DNA from: a virus
DNA length: 20,036 nt
Direction: 5' to 3' (one strand)
Virus record (IMG/VR): IMGVR_UViG_3300047481_000202
Coordinates: 1 to 20,036 of that record
Shown here: positions 8,968-15,269 of the stretch, one piece after another
Layout: every line of letters starts with the position of its first letter
How positions within the stretch are numbered: position 1 is the stretch's first letter
Made by a program: the position numbers and the translations under genes
Notes under the pieces: model-generated
What the model saw: the letters and a program-made list of their open reading frames with translations, nothing else
What the model was told of the DNA's origin: nothing
Databases searched by the model: none

Positions 8968-9638
8968 CTATGCTCCCTGCTTATTGATCACCGACATCGC
9001 TGCGGCCTCCATCACCTGAAGATCCTCCAGCAGCGCACGCGGTTCCTCTACGTCGTACAGCTTAAACAACCAACGCACAGCTGCATAGTCCAAACCGATC
9101 ACGCCACTCATCGTGGTGCGCCATTGCGTCTGAACCCGCAGGAACATCTGCACGGCTGGCCAGTTCTCCGGCCAAATGCCGAAGTCCTCATCCGGTGGCG
9201 GTGGCAACTCCGGCAGCGGTAGGCCAAAGGCCGCGGCGTCGTCGGCGGTTTCGTCAATGACGCCACCGCCCGCCCAATGCTCAGCGGCCTCTGTCAGTTT
9301 TTTCGCTTGGCTCCCTGCAGGCTCTCGAAGTAAGCGACCGTGATGGCGCTCGCCAGCATCGGCACATCCAGCAACTGCTCCAGTGCCTTCTGGCTGAAAG
9401 GCACATCCTTGCCATCGCCATCGGTCACACCGGACCAGCCAACCAGAACTTCAGCGGCCAGGTCGGCATCAGTGATCTCTTCAGACTTGATCTGCTGCCC
9501 GATCTCGGTAATCCGAGACTGGCTCAGCCGACGAAACTCCCCGTCGAAGGTCTGCCGTTGCATACGGCCACCGTCGACGGGGATGTCAAATGCAATCGGC
9601 CACGAATAGGTGTCCGACTGCTTCAGTACAAAAGCCAA
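8968..9638 (-). CDS. Tail assembly chaperone fusion made by -1 frameshift (lambda gpGT-like)
   Basis: If ribosomes slip back one base at the A AAA AAC heptamer (9303-9297), the 114-codon upstream frame joins a second frame that stays open to TAG at 8970-8968, giving about 223 residues. The downstream part begins KLTEAAEHWAGGGVIDETAD and continues with PPPPDEDFGIWPENW, MFLRVQTQWRTTMSG and IGLDYAAVRWLFKLYDVEEP. The QTQWR...G..GLDY pattern is that of the small T-domain proteins (DUF1799-like) encoded before tape measures. No convincing independent start exists for the second frame; a TTG at 9207 would omit its N-terminal third. In lambda, gpG and gpGT coat the tape measure and recruit tube subunits; the same role is inferred. 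The low-frequency product should be the fusion. Confidence 0.88.
9244..9270 (-). other. Stem-loop downstream of the slippery site
   Basis: The coding strand contains GGCGGT, two bases, CGTC, ATT, GACG, two bases, ACCGCC: a 6-bp and a 4-bp stem stacked across a 2x2 internal loop. It begins 26 bases after the heptamer, farther than the usual 5-9 base spacing for stimulators, so a role in frameshifting is possible but unproven. Confidence 0.45.
9294..9638 (-). CDS. Tail assembly chaperone, unshifted product (lambda gpG-like)
   Basis: 114 residues from a TTG start at 9638, two bases after the tail-tube stop; the next in-frame Met is residue 26, so TTG is preferred. No clear Shine-Dalgarno is seen, so translation is probably coupled to the tail-tube gene. 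Helical, acidic, ending AKRKN then TGA at 9296-9294. It contains WPIAFDIPVDGG, FDGEFRRLSQSRI and EVLVGWSGVTDGDG, which fit the gpG-like chaperone group found between tube and tape-measure genes. It should be the major product of this gene, the fusion being the minor one. The gpG role (tape-measure chaperone, absent from mature virions) is inferred from position and the frameshift. Confidence 0.9.
   Translation of the reverse strand: MAFVLKQSDTYSWPIAFDIPVDGGRMQRQTFDGEFRRLSQSRITEIGQQIKSEEITDADLAAEVLVGWSGVTDGDGKDVPFSQKALEQLLDVPMLASAITVAYFESLQGAKRKN
9297..9303 (-). promoter_or_regulatory. -1 ribosomal frameshift slippery site A AAA AAC
   Basis: On the coding strand the codons read CGA AAA AAC TGA. 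The heptamer A AAA AAC is a canonical X XXY YYZ site, in the correct zero-frame phase and placed immediately before the zero-frame stop. A one-base backward slip re-reads AAA AAA CTG ACA and opens the 109-codon T-like frame. Position, phase and the identity of the second frame agree with the conserved G/GT mechanism of long-tailed phages. Confidence 0.9.
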
Positions 9639-9640
9639 GG

Positions 9641-10579
9641 TCAGGTAAAAACGAGACTCAGCTCATCATTGCCCGAACTGGTCGGAACTGCAATAAACGG
9701 CATGTTCAGCATCTGCACCCCGTCCTGATCGCTGTAGGTCAGGTTGCCCAGGTCAGACTGCGCAGTGGTCACCGTGCAGATGTTGCCGGCGGTGGTGCCG
9801 TGCTGGAAGGTAATGCTGCCAGTGCTGCTGCCGGTAGCAATCGTGAAGAAGTCCTTGGCCGTGATGGTCGGAGCTTCGATCACGATCGTGCCGCTGGGGG
9901 CGCGGTTGGTGATCATGATCTCCTTGGTGCAACCCACCAGCTCGCGGTAGATCACATCGTTCGCGATGCTGAAGTTGTAGGACTGCAGGCAACCGCTGTA
10001 GGAGAAGGCCGAGAAGTTGGTGGTGTTGCCCTGCTTGAAGATCAGCGGGGTGGCTTGGTTGGCGTAGGTGGGGGTCGGCAGCGTCTCGTCGGTCGGGGCG
10101 TTGTAGATGCCGGTCATCGTGAAGGCGATCACCGGGATTTGGCCGACCTCGCCAGTGATCTCAAAGGTGCCGCGGCAGCCGGTCACCTTATGGCGGATCC
10201 CATCTTCGTGGTAGTAGATGGTCACGCTCTCAAAGCCGCTGCTCTCAGGCGCATAGGTGGCGCTGGTGCTGGCCGAGATGGTCTCGCTCAGGCCGCAGCT
10301 ACGCAGCACCGGACCATAGGCCGGGGCGGTGCCAGCAGCACCGGAACCAGCCAGTTCAACCTCGAAGCTCACCTCGACGCGAGTCTGCGCCAGCAGCTGA
10401 TCGGCCTGCCCCATGTAAGGGCGCACCAGGTCGCGGTTCACGGTCTCAGCGACCAGCGGCTGGATCTCCAGGTTGCGAACCAGGATTGCGTTGCTCGATC
10501 CGGTCGGAGTGGGATCCGTGCCGTAGGTCGATTCAATCTTCGCCAGGATCAGGCGCCGGCGTGTCAGAACTGAGGCCAT
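9641..10579 (-). CDS. Major tail tube protein (gpV position)
   Basis: 312 residues, larger than lambda gpV (246). Begins MASVLTRRRLILAKIESTYG and continues with TDPTPTG and AILVRNLEIQPL; later GFESVTIYYHEDGIRHKVTG, CRGTFEITGEVGQIPVIAFT and TGIYNAPTDE. This N-terminal pattern (RRRLILAKIESTYGTDPTPT) and beta-rich body match the phage tail tube family found in many siphoviruses (Phage_tube_2-like). Hexamers of such proteins stack to form the tail tube through which DNA passes. The gene lies after the tail terminator gene and before the chaperones, as in lambda. CGAGG lies about nine bases before the ATG. The start codon falls inside the preceding small ORF, which overlaps it by 47 nt. Confidence 0.9.
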   Translation of the reverse strand: MASVLTRRRLILAKIESTYGTDPTPTGSSNAILVRNLEIQPLVAETVNRDLVRPYMGQADQLLAQTRVEVSFEVELAGSGAAGTAPAYGPVLRSCGLSETISASTSATYAPESSGFESVTIYYHEDGIRHKVTGCRGTFEITGEVGQIPVIAFTMTGIYNAPTDETLPTPTYANQATPLIFKQGNTTNFSAFSYSGCLQSYNFSIANDVIYRELVGCTKEIMITNRAPSGTIVIEAPTITAKDFFTIATGSSTGSITFQHGTTAGNICTVTTAQSDLGNLTYSDQDGVQMLNMPFIAVPTSSGNDELSLVFT

Positions 10580-10697
10580 TGGTGGCTACCTCGGGTGTTG
10601 GATGGGGAGCCGGCTGAGTCCGGTGGACGAGCTTTCGCTTGCCGGTTTTCTTGTCGACCAGATAGCTGCCGCCCTGGCCTTGGTATTCGTCCATCAT
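10533..10697 (-). CDS. Small protein of unknown function overlapping the tail-tube gene
   Basis: Found by reading the minus strand between the tail terminator and tail-tube genes: ATG ATG at 10697/10694 opens a frame to TGA at 10535-10533, 54 codons. The product begins MMDEYQGQGGSYLVDKKTGK, then RKLVHRTQ, then a Pro/Thr/Asp-rich tail ending APDPGED. It fills the 126-nt gap that would otherwise be non-coding and runs 47 nt into the tail-tube gene in another frame. The N-terminal half (GQGGSYLVDKKTGKRKLV) looks like real protein, and from memory similar tiny ORFs sit before tail-tube genes of other lambda-like phages. No strong ribosome site is seen, so which of the two Met codons is used is unclear. 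Function unknown; a tail assembly helper is only a guess. Confidence 0.7.
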   Translation of the reverse strand: MMDEYQGQGGSYLVDKKTGKRKLVHRTQPAPHPTPEVATNGLSSDTPAPDPGED

Positions 10698-10705
10698 CGT
10701 AGCTA

Positions 10706-11137
10706 CTACGGACTCTGAGCCAAATTAGCTACTTGCGTCCGATACTTCACCACGAAGTCGCAGGAGATCACGCCAGATGGCTGGTCGGCCTCCTGCAGAT
10801 CAAAGCTAACTCCAGTCGGTTGTACGTCATAGGCAAAGCCGTTACAGGTCAGGTCCGCCATGATCTTGGCGTGCAGTGATTCGACAATCGGATCTGCAAC
10901 CTGATCAGGAATATCTCCCCGAACGATCACCGCAACTCGCACCGTCAACGTCCAGTCGAGCGTCGGCGCACTGGTCAGCTGCACGCAGACATCGTTGATC
11001 GGCTCGACCACCAGTGCAGGCAGCTCGCCCCGTGCAAGCGGCTCCACCCTGCTGCGGTAGATCCGCGTGCTGACCCCAGTGGTGCCGGTCAGATTGCTGC
11101 GGATCCTGGCCAGGATCGACTCACGGCGCGTTGTCAT
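10706..11137 (-). CDS. U: Tail terminator protein, lambda gpU-like
   Basis: 143 residues (lambda gpU 131). Contains RRESILARIRSNLTG near the start, TRIYRSRVEPLARGELPALV, a beta strand run with LDWTLTVRVAVIVRG, then DQVADPIVESLHAKIMADL, and a final strand VISCDFVVKYRT. The order helix, YRSR-P-ARGELPA, paired strands, ADP-helix is that of minor tail protein U / tail terminators. It should form a hexameric ring capping the finished tail and offering the head-joining surface. AGGTGG lies about seven bases before the ATG; the start overlaps the upstream gene by 4 nt. The position directly before the tail-tube region fits. Confidence 0.87.
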   Translation of the reverse strand: MTTRRESILARIRSNLTGTTGVSTRIYRSRVEPLARGELPALVVEPINDVCVQLTSAPTLDWTLTVRVAVIVRGDIPDQVADPIVESLHAKIMADLTCNGFAYDVQPTGVSFDLQEADQPSGVISCDFVVKYRTQVANLAQSP

Positions 11138-11775
11138 GCGGATGCCACCTGAACCACTGTGCAGATGATGCCAGGGATGCTGGGGCGCGCGAACGGGCTA
11201 CTGGCTGCAGCCTCGGCATGGATGTAGGCCGCAACGTTGCTGGTTGCCCAGATCAGCTCGATGTAGTCACCAGCCACCAGACCCAACACAAAGTTCACCG
11301 TGCCGATCACATTGCCATCGATGCCGCCATGGCTGCTGATGATGCTGAACTTGCTGTCGCTGGCCGGCACATCGCCAGCGCTGCCATCGTTGTTCTTGCG
11401 CAGCCAGACGTTGATGTCATGAATCTGCGTGTCGGTATTGCTGAACTGGATCGAGAAGGTGATGCTGTAGATCCCCGGATGATCAACCGTCATGCGGCTA
11501 TCGGAGATAAGCCTCACGCCACGGTTCGCCAAATCCATCTGGCGCAGGTTGATGGAATAGGGCGTGTTAATCGCCGCGGCCACCTGCGAAGTGGTATCCC
11601 AGAACGATCCCCAATAGCCAGGGCAACCGTGATACGGCAACTTATTCCAAGCCGTCAGGCCATCACCGATCTTCAGGTTGTCGGTCTCCTTCTCGACGCC
11701 AGGTTCTCCTGCCATCAGCACTGGGTTTAGCGCTGACCACTGGCTGCGGGTGTTGACCTTAAAGGGACCGCTCAT
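11134..11775 (-). CDS. Virion protein with adhesin-type N-terminus and C1q-like C-terminus
   Basis: 213 residues. The N-terminal ~50 residues (GEPGVEKETDNLKIGDGLTA, then WNKLPYHG) match the short repeat at the start of many phage fibre and tropism proteins (Mtd-N / hyaluronate-lyase type, NLKIGDG-T-WN-LPY). Residues about 70-213 form a beta-rich unit with HPGIYSITFSIQF, DINVWLRKNNDG, GLVAGDYIELIWATSN and a closing PSIPGIICTVVQV, the pattern of a trimeric C1q/TNF-like jelly roll, which I associate with cyanophage structural proteins. It lies between the FII-like and U-like genes, overlapping both by 4 nt, where lambda has gpZ. It could be a head, collar or neck fibre, or a decoration protein binding host surface sugars. 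No gpZ candidate is seen elsewhere. The role is inferred. Confidence 0.75.
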   Translation of the reverse strand: MSGPFKVNTRSQWSALNPVLMAGEPGVEKETDNLKIGDGLTAWNKLPYHGCPGYWGSFWDTTSQVAAAINTPYSINLRQMDLANRGVRLISDSRMTVDHPGIYSITFSIQFSNTDTQIHDINVWLRKNNDGSAGDVPASDSKFSIISSHGGIDGNVIGTVNFVLGLVAGDYIELIWATSNVAAYIHAEAAASSPFARPSIPGIICTVVQVASA

Positions 11776-12050
11776 GTCTTCTGGATCCCGAGTTGTACAA
11801 ACTTGCCGTCATCGAGCAGCATGGTCTCTCTGACGGTGTAAGCAGTCCCATCCACAGTGATCGAGTCGCCGCGGATGAGACTGCCGAATGCGGAGGTTCT
11901 GGCGGTCAACGTGTAGTCGGTGGTGAGCACCATCCCATCGCTGATCACCTGGCTGGGCATATCCAGGATTCCGTTAGCGGTAGTGGCGCCAGCCGTACAG
12001 CTGACGCCAAAGTCCGCCAGGAAGATGTCCAGATCCTCCGTCAAAGCCAT
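11772..12050 (-). CDS. Head-tail joining protein, lambda gpFII-like
   Basis: 92 residues (lambda gpFII 117). Begins MALTEDLDIFLADFGVSCTA, then a DYTLTARTSAFG strand region, RGDSITVDGTAYTVRETMLL and DDGKFVQLGI. The strand pattern ending in G..Y.VRE....DG.F..L is that of the gpFII / phage head-tail attachment family. Such proteins bind the connector and provide the docking site for the tail. It starts two bases after the stop of the 126-residue head protein and overlaps the C1q-like gene by 4 nt. Assignment rests on pattern, size and gene order. Confidence 0.78.
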   Translation of the reverse strand: MALTEDLDIFLADFGVSCTAGATTANGILDMPSQVISDGMVLTTDYTLTARTSAFGSLIRGDSITVDGTAYTVRETMLLDDGKFVQLGIQKT

Positions 12051-12052
12051 GA

Positions 12053-12433
12053 TCAGCCGTACTTCGCAGAAGCCAGACCGAGCACAGCCACAGCACCGGC
12101 GCCGGTGCCGCCAGCCACCGTCACAGAGACCTTCACATAGCGCTTCAGGGAAGTCACGTTGACGAAGATCTTCTGCAGCGAGGCAGTGTTGGCAGAGGTG
12201 GTGGTGAAGGCGCCACCAGTCACGTCGGTATAAGTACCGCCGGAGGTGTCGGATTCGGTCAGCTTGACGGCGTAGGTGATGCTGGCACCACCGGCTTCGG
12301 CGTCCAGAAGGACAGCCATGTCGCCTTCGTAGCCCTGCAGATCGATGGCAGAGCCGGTCCCGGTGGCGGTCACAACGTCGTTGCGCAGCAGGCCGAGGAC
12401 CGTGGTCTTAGAACCAAGGTTGTGGATGGTCAT
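12053..12433 (-). CDS. Small beta-rich head protein, possible capsid decoration
   Basis: 126 residues, Thr/Ser/Gly/Ala-rich and beta-rich: SAIDLQGYEGDMAVLLDAE, ITYAVKLTESDTSGGTYTDV, GGAFTTTSANTASLQKIFVN and KRYVKVSVTVAGG. Proteins of this look are frequent, mostly unnamed, just after major capsid genes of tailed phages; a single Ig/jelly-roll-like domain on the capsid surface or near the connector is plausible. A strong GGAGGG site lies seven bases before the ATG, the best in this region, so high expression is expected, which fits a decoration protein. The start overlaps the 68-residue gene by 4 nt (ATGA). It occupies roughly the D/FI interval of lambda. Function is inferred, not recognised. 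Confidence 0.7.
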   Translation of the reverse strand: MTIHNLGSKTTVLGLLRNDVVTATGTGSAIDLQGYEGDMAVLLDAEAGGASITYAVKLTESDTSGGTYTDVTGGAFTTTSANTASLQKIFVNVTSLKRYVKVSVTVAGGTGAGAVAVLGLASAKYG

Positions 12434-12636
12434 GATTTAGCCCTCCGTCGAGGGGTAGATGGTTTGGGTGTTGGTTGAGCAATGACCTCAACCAGGTCGG
12501 CCACCTTGTCAGCGACCTCAACAGCTTTGCCAATACCGATCAGGAACTTGGCGTCGGAGGGAGAGGCCTCATGGACCTCCCCCAACCGGATCACCTGTCC
12601 AGCCAGCACGGTTTGCCGTAGGACCTTGATCAACAT
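12430..12636 (-). CDS. Small head-region protein of unknown function
   Basis: 68 residues: MLIKVLRQTVLAGQVIRLGE, then HEASPSDAKFLIGIGKAVEV, ending with a Pro/Arg/Lys-rich tail (PTPKPSTPRRRAKS). The N-terminal half looks like a compact alpha/beta domain of a kind often found beside capsid genes (V..G..I..GE.hE.S..DA..LI..GKA). It starts two bases after the stop of the capsid fusion (TGATCATG) and overlaps the next gene by 4 nt. No Shine-Dalgarno is seen, so translation is probably coupled to the capsid gene. The basic tail might touch DNA or the capsid interior; this is only a guess. Confidence 0.75.
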   Translation of the reverse strand: MLIKVLRQTVLAGQVIRLGEVHEASPSDAKFLIGIGKAVEVADKVADLVEVIAQPTPKPSTPRRRAKS

Positions 12637-12638
12637 GA

Positions 12639-15269
12639 TCAGAGGGTGTCGTTGCCGCGGCTGAACGATTCGGGATGACGGATTGCGATGTCGCAGTCCT
12701 GCATCGCCACAACGCGAACGGTGCCGCTGGTGCTGTGGGTGTAGGGGTCCACCATCAGATCCAGGCCGGAGAAGTAGCCGATGATCAGGTCAGCGAAGTT
12801 GCCGAACCACAGATCGCCAGAGGCAACTTGGTTGGACAGCACACCGCGGTAGCCGTTCACTTCACCGTTTTCCATGATGAAGATGCCGGAGCCGGCGTCC
12901 TTCTTCGTGGTCTTCAGGTTGCCGCGCATGGCAGCGTTCATCAGATACACGGGGGAACCGAGCAGAGCGTTGGCGGTAGCCACATCGCTTTCCAGGTCCA
13001 CCACCTCAGCGAAGGTAGGAGCAGCAGCGGCGAAGTCGACGGTGCCGATGCCGGTGGTGTTCTTCAGACCCAGGGGCTCATTGCTGGCACCAGTGCCGTA
13101 CAGACCAGCAGCATCGATCTTGAGAGCGATCACGCGAGCCAGGTCATTGCGCACCATGTTCTCCACGTCGATGGAGGACTGGATCATCAGGCGACGGCTG
13201 AAGTCGGTGTAGGCAGCCACGGTGCGGGGCACCAGGCTCACCTGATCGACGGTCTGCTGGCTCTCGGTGGGGGAGCCGGACTCGGCCACCCAGTAGGCGG
13301 TAGCAGCGCCGGACTGGCGGGGAATAGCCACGTTGCCGGTCAGGCCGGTCAGCACGGTGGCGCCAGCCTGATCCAGAGCCGAAGCGTTGCGCAGCAGGTC
13401 GATGAAGGAGCCAGCATCCAGCTCGGTAGCAACCAGGTTGCCGCCGGCAGAAGCGGTGCCCACGTTCAGGTCACGGCGCAGCACGTCCTGGGGCACGGTG
13501 ATGCCACGGGACTGGCGACCGAGCTTGGCAGCAGCAGCTTCGGAGGCCTCGATCTCGAACGCAGCAGCCTCACGGGCGGAGCGGTCGGTCGGGTTGGAGA
13601 GATAGTTGATGGCACGCAGGAAGGAGAAGCTGCGGCTCTCCTTCTCGCTAAGGCCGATTTCAGCGGCGCTCATGTTGACGGGCTCCTGGGGGATGTTCAT
13701 TTTGTCCAGAACAGCAGCGCGAGCCTCGTCGATAGAACGACCAGATTCGATCAGCTGGCGGCCGAGATCGGCCATCCCGTGCTTGTCGCACAGGGCGGAA
13801 ATGTCAGAGATGCGGGAGCGTTCAGCCTCAGCGGCTTCAGCCCGCACCACTGCCAGATCAGGGGTGGTGTTTTCCATTAGAGGAAGGGGATCGGGTGTTG
13901 GTGCTGCCGAAGCAGCGTCATCAGTGGGCTCCAGCGATCGGCCGATGCCCACAGTTTTGTCCGCCGGTACAGAGACCACAGAGATCTCATACGGGGACCA
14001 GGCAGTAGCAACGAAATCGCCACTGCCGCGCTCCTCCATTTTGTCGATGGAGTAGCCAAAGGAGACATTCCGAAGAATGCCATCCTTCACATCGCTCAAG
14101 ATTTCTTGGGCGAATGCGTTGCGGCTGAACCGCACACGCGCATAACCTCTCCGGCGTTTGCCATCGATGTATGCACGCTCCACCACTCCGATCACGCGAT
14201 CAGGGTTGTGGTTGAACAACAGCGGAGCACTGTCATTCAGGCGACTGAGATCAGCCGCCTTGGGCTCATGGCTCAGGATCTCGTTGCCGAAATACCGAGC
14301 CACTGGATACTCCGAGCTAAATGGAAACTCGAAGGTCCGATCCTCAATCGCTTCAACCTCGACAACCTCGCTCCGCTTGTACTTGCCCTCCATCGCCCGC
14401 AGCATCGGGATCTTCGTCAGCGTCGAGAACCGATGACCCACCAGAGTCTCGGTAGCTTCCCAGCCTTCATCGCCTTCGCTATAGATCCGAATCAGTGCCG
14501 CAGGATCCTCGGCGGTGGCTTCAATCGTGAAGTCGCTGTCGGGCACGTTCAAGCTGCCCTCACGCCGAACATCCACAATCCGGCCGCGAGCAATGCCGCC
14601 GCTCGAATCCCAACGCACAAAGTCACCCTCCTTCAACGCATCAGGCTCAGCACGCTCAGCCTCACCATCGCCAGTGGCTTCCTCGAACATGATCGGATCG
14701 AAGTCATGCTCAGACAACCACGCCCGCGCCTCGGCCGGCGTGTACTGCGAGCTACGGAACCGGATGGCCTGAATCTCGCTGGTGCCTTCCTTGATCCCGT
14801 AGATGAAGTCAATGCCTGAGCCGCCCGCATCGTTCTCTCGACGTAACGAGTCGTACTGCTCGGGATCTGTCAGCCGAGCAGCATGTTCGTTCGGATAGGG
14901 GCGCTCTGATTCCACCGCGCTTCTGTCTTGTAATGCCTTGATTCTATCGGCCTTCGATGTAGCCCAATTCTGCCCTGCATCTCCACCCCACGCTGCCCAT
15001 GCCACGCGGCCTGGTGACGGATAGCCATCCTCTCCTGGATTGAATCCTTCGCCCTGCTTGTCCACCTCATGCCGAGCGAACCACGCCGACATCGTGATCA
15101 CCGTGTCGGCGCTCAACTCGTCACCGCTCAAGATCTGCCCAGCTCTGGTCGCCGCCACCTCGGTGCCACCTGCATTGCCTTCAGCTTTCCAATCCCGATA
15201 GCGCTGCGCCTCCTCCCTCATGCCTTCAGTCGGCATCAGGTCCACCTCGGTGCCAGCGATATTTGCCAT
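12639..15269 (-). CDS. Fusion of accessory head modules, HK97-type prohead protease and major capsid protein
   Basis: 876 residues in one uninterrupted frame. (1) About 15-105: REEAQRYRDWKAEGNAGGTE, RHEVDKQGEGFNPGEDG and GRVAWAAWGGDAGQNWA, a module I know from phage head-maturation proteins. (2) About 153-200: IQAIRFRSSQYTPAEARAWL. (3) About 208-285: EGDFVRWDSSGGIARGRIVD to LVGHRFSTLTKI, a small SH3/Tudor-like barrel. (4) About 300-445: S78-type prohead protease, with His354 in LFNHNPDRVIG, Ser403 in RNVSFGYSI and Glu428 in WSPYEISVVSVPAD. (5) About 465-585: helical delta/scaffold-like region. (6) About 588-876: HK97-fold major capsid protein with NLVATELDAGSFIDLLRN, AIPRQSGAATAYWVAESG, YGTGASNEPLGL and FADLIIGYFSGLDLMVDPYT. 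The protease must cut itself from the capsid part during maturation. GGGAG precedes the ATG by about seven bases. No internal ribosome site is seen at Met465. Confidence 0.93.
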   Translation of the reverse strand: MANIAGTEVDLMPTEGMREEAQRYRDWKAEGNAGGTEVAATRAGQILSGDELSADTVITMSAWFARHEVDKQGEGFNPGEDGYPSPGRVAWAAWGGDAGQNWATSKADRIKALQDRSAVESERPYPNEHAARLTDPEQYDSLRRENDAGGSGIDFIYGIKEGTSEIQAIRFRSSQYTPAEARAWLSEHDFDPIMFEEATGDGEAERAEPDALKEGDFVRWDSSGGIARGRIVDVRREGSLNVPDSDFTIEATAEDPAALIRIYSEGDEGWEATETLVGHRFSTLTKIPMLRAMEGKYKRSEVVEVEAIEDRTFEFPFSSEYPVARYFGNEILSHEPKAADLSRLNDSAPLLFNHNPDRVIGVVERAYIDGKRRRGYARVRFSRNAFAQEILSDVKDGILRNVSFGYSIDKMEERGSGDFVATAWSPYEISVVSVPADKTVGIGRSLEPTDDAASAAPTPDPLPLMENTTPDLAVVRAEAAEAERSRISDISALCDKHGMADLGRQLIESGRSIDEARAAVLDKMNIPQEPVNMSAAEIGLSEKESRSFSFLRAINYLSNPTDRSAREAAAFEIEASEAAAAKLGRQSRGITVPQDVLRRDLNVGTASAGGNLVATELDAGSFIDLLRNASALDQAGATVLTGLTGNVAIPRQSGAATAYWVAESGSPTESQQTVDQVSLVPRTVAAYTDFSRRLMIQSSIDVENMVRNDLARVIALKIDAAGLYGTGASNEPLGLKNTTGIGTVDFAAAAPTFAEVVDLESDVATANALLGSPVYLMNAAMRGNLKTTKKDAGSGIFIMENGEVNGYRGVLSNQVASGDLWFGNFADLIIGYFSGLDLMVDPYTHSTSGTVRVVAMQDCDIAIRHPESFSRGNDTL

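Noticed and set aside
7667-9019. 450-codon open frame on the plus strand opposite the tape measure
   Set aside because: Rich in His, Arg, Gln and Ser without domain pattern, and antisense to a well supported tape-measure gene.
8968-9207. Independent 79-residue gene from TTG at 9207
   Set aside because: The same frame is open further upstream to the A AAA AAC heptamer with protein-like sequence; a frameshift fusion explains it better.
9590-10573. 327-codon open frame on the plus strand opposite the tail-tube gene
   Set aside because: Shadow frame of the tail-tube gene; low-complexity Gly/Ala/Arg/His composition and no ribosome site.
13842-13877. Internal start at Met465 giving a separate major capsid protein
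   Set aside because: The bases before this ATG (coding strand CCCCTTCCTCTA) are the opposite of a Shine-Dalgarno, and the upstream frame is continuous, so a fusion is the simpler reading.
12675-13880. 401-codon open frame on the plus strand opposite the capsid gene
   Set aside because: Composition is His/Gly/Ala/Val-rich with no family resemblance; it is the mirror of GC-rich codon bias in a highly conserved capsid gene.
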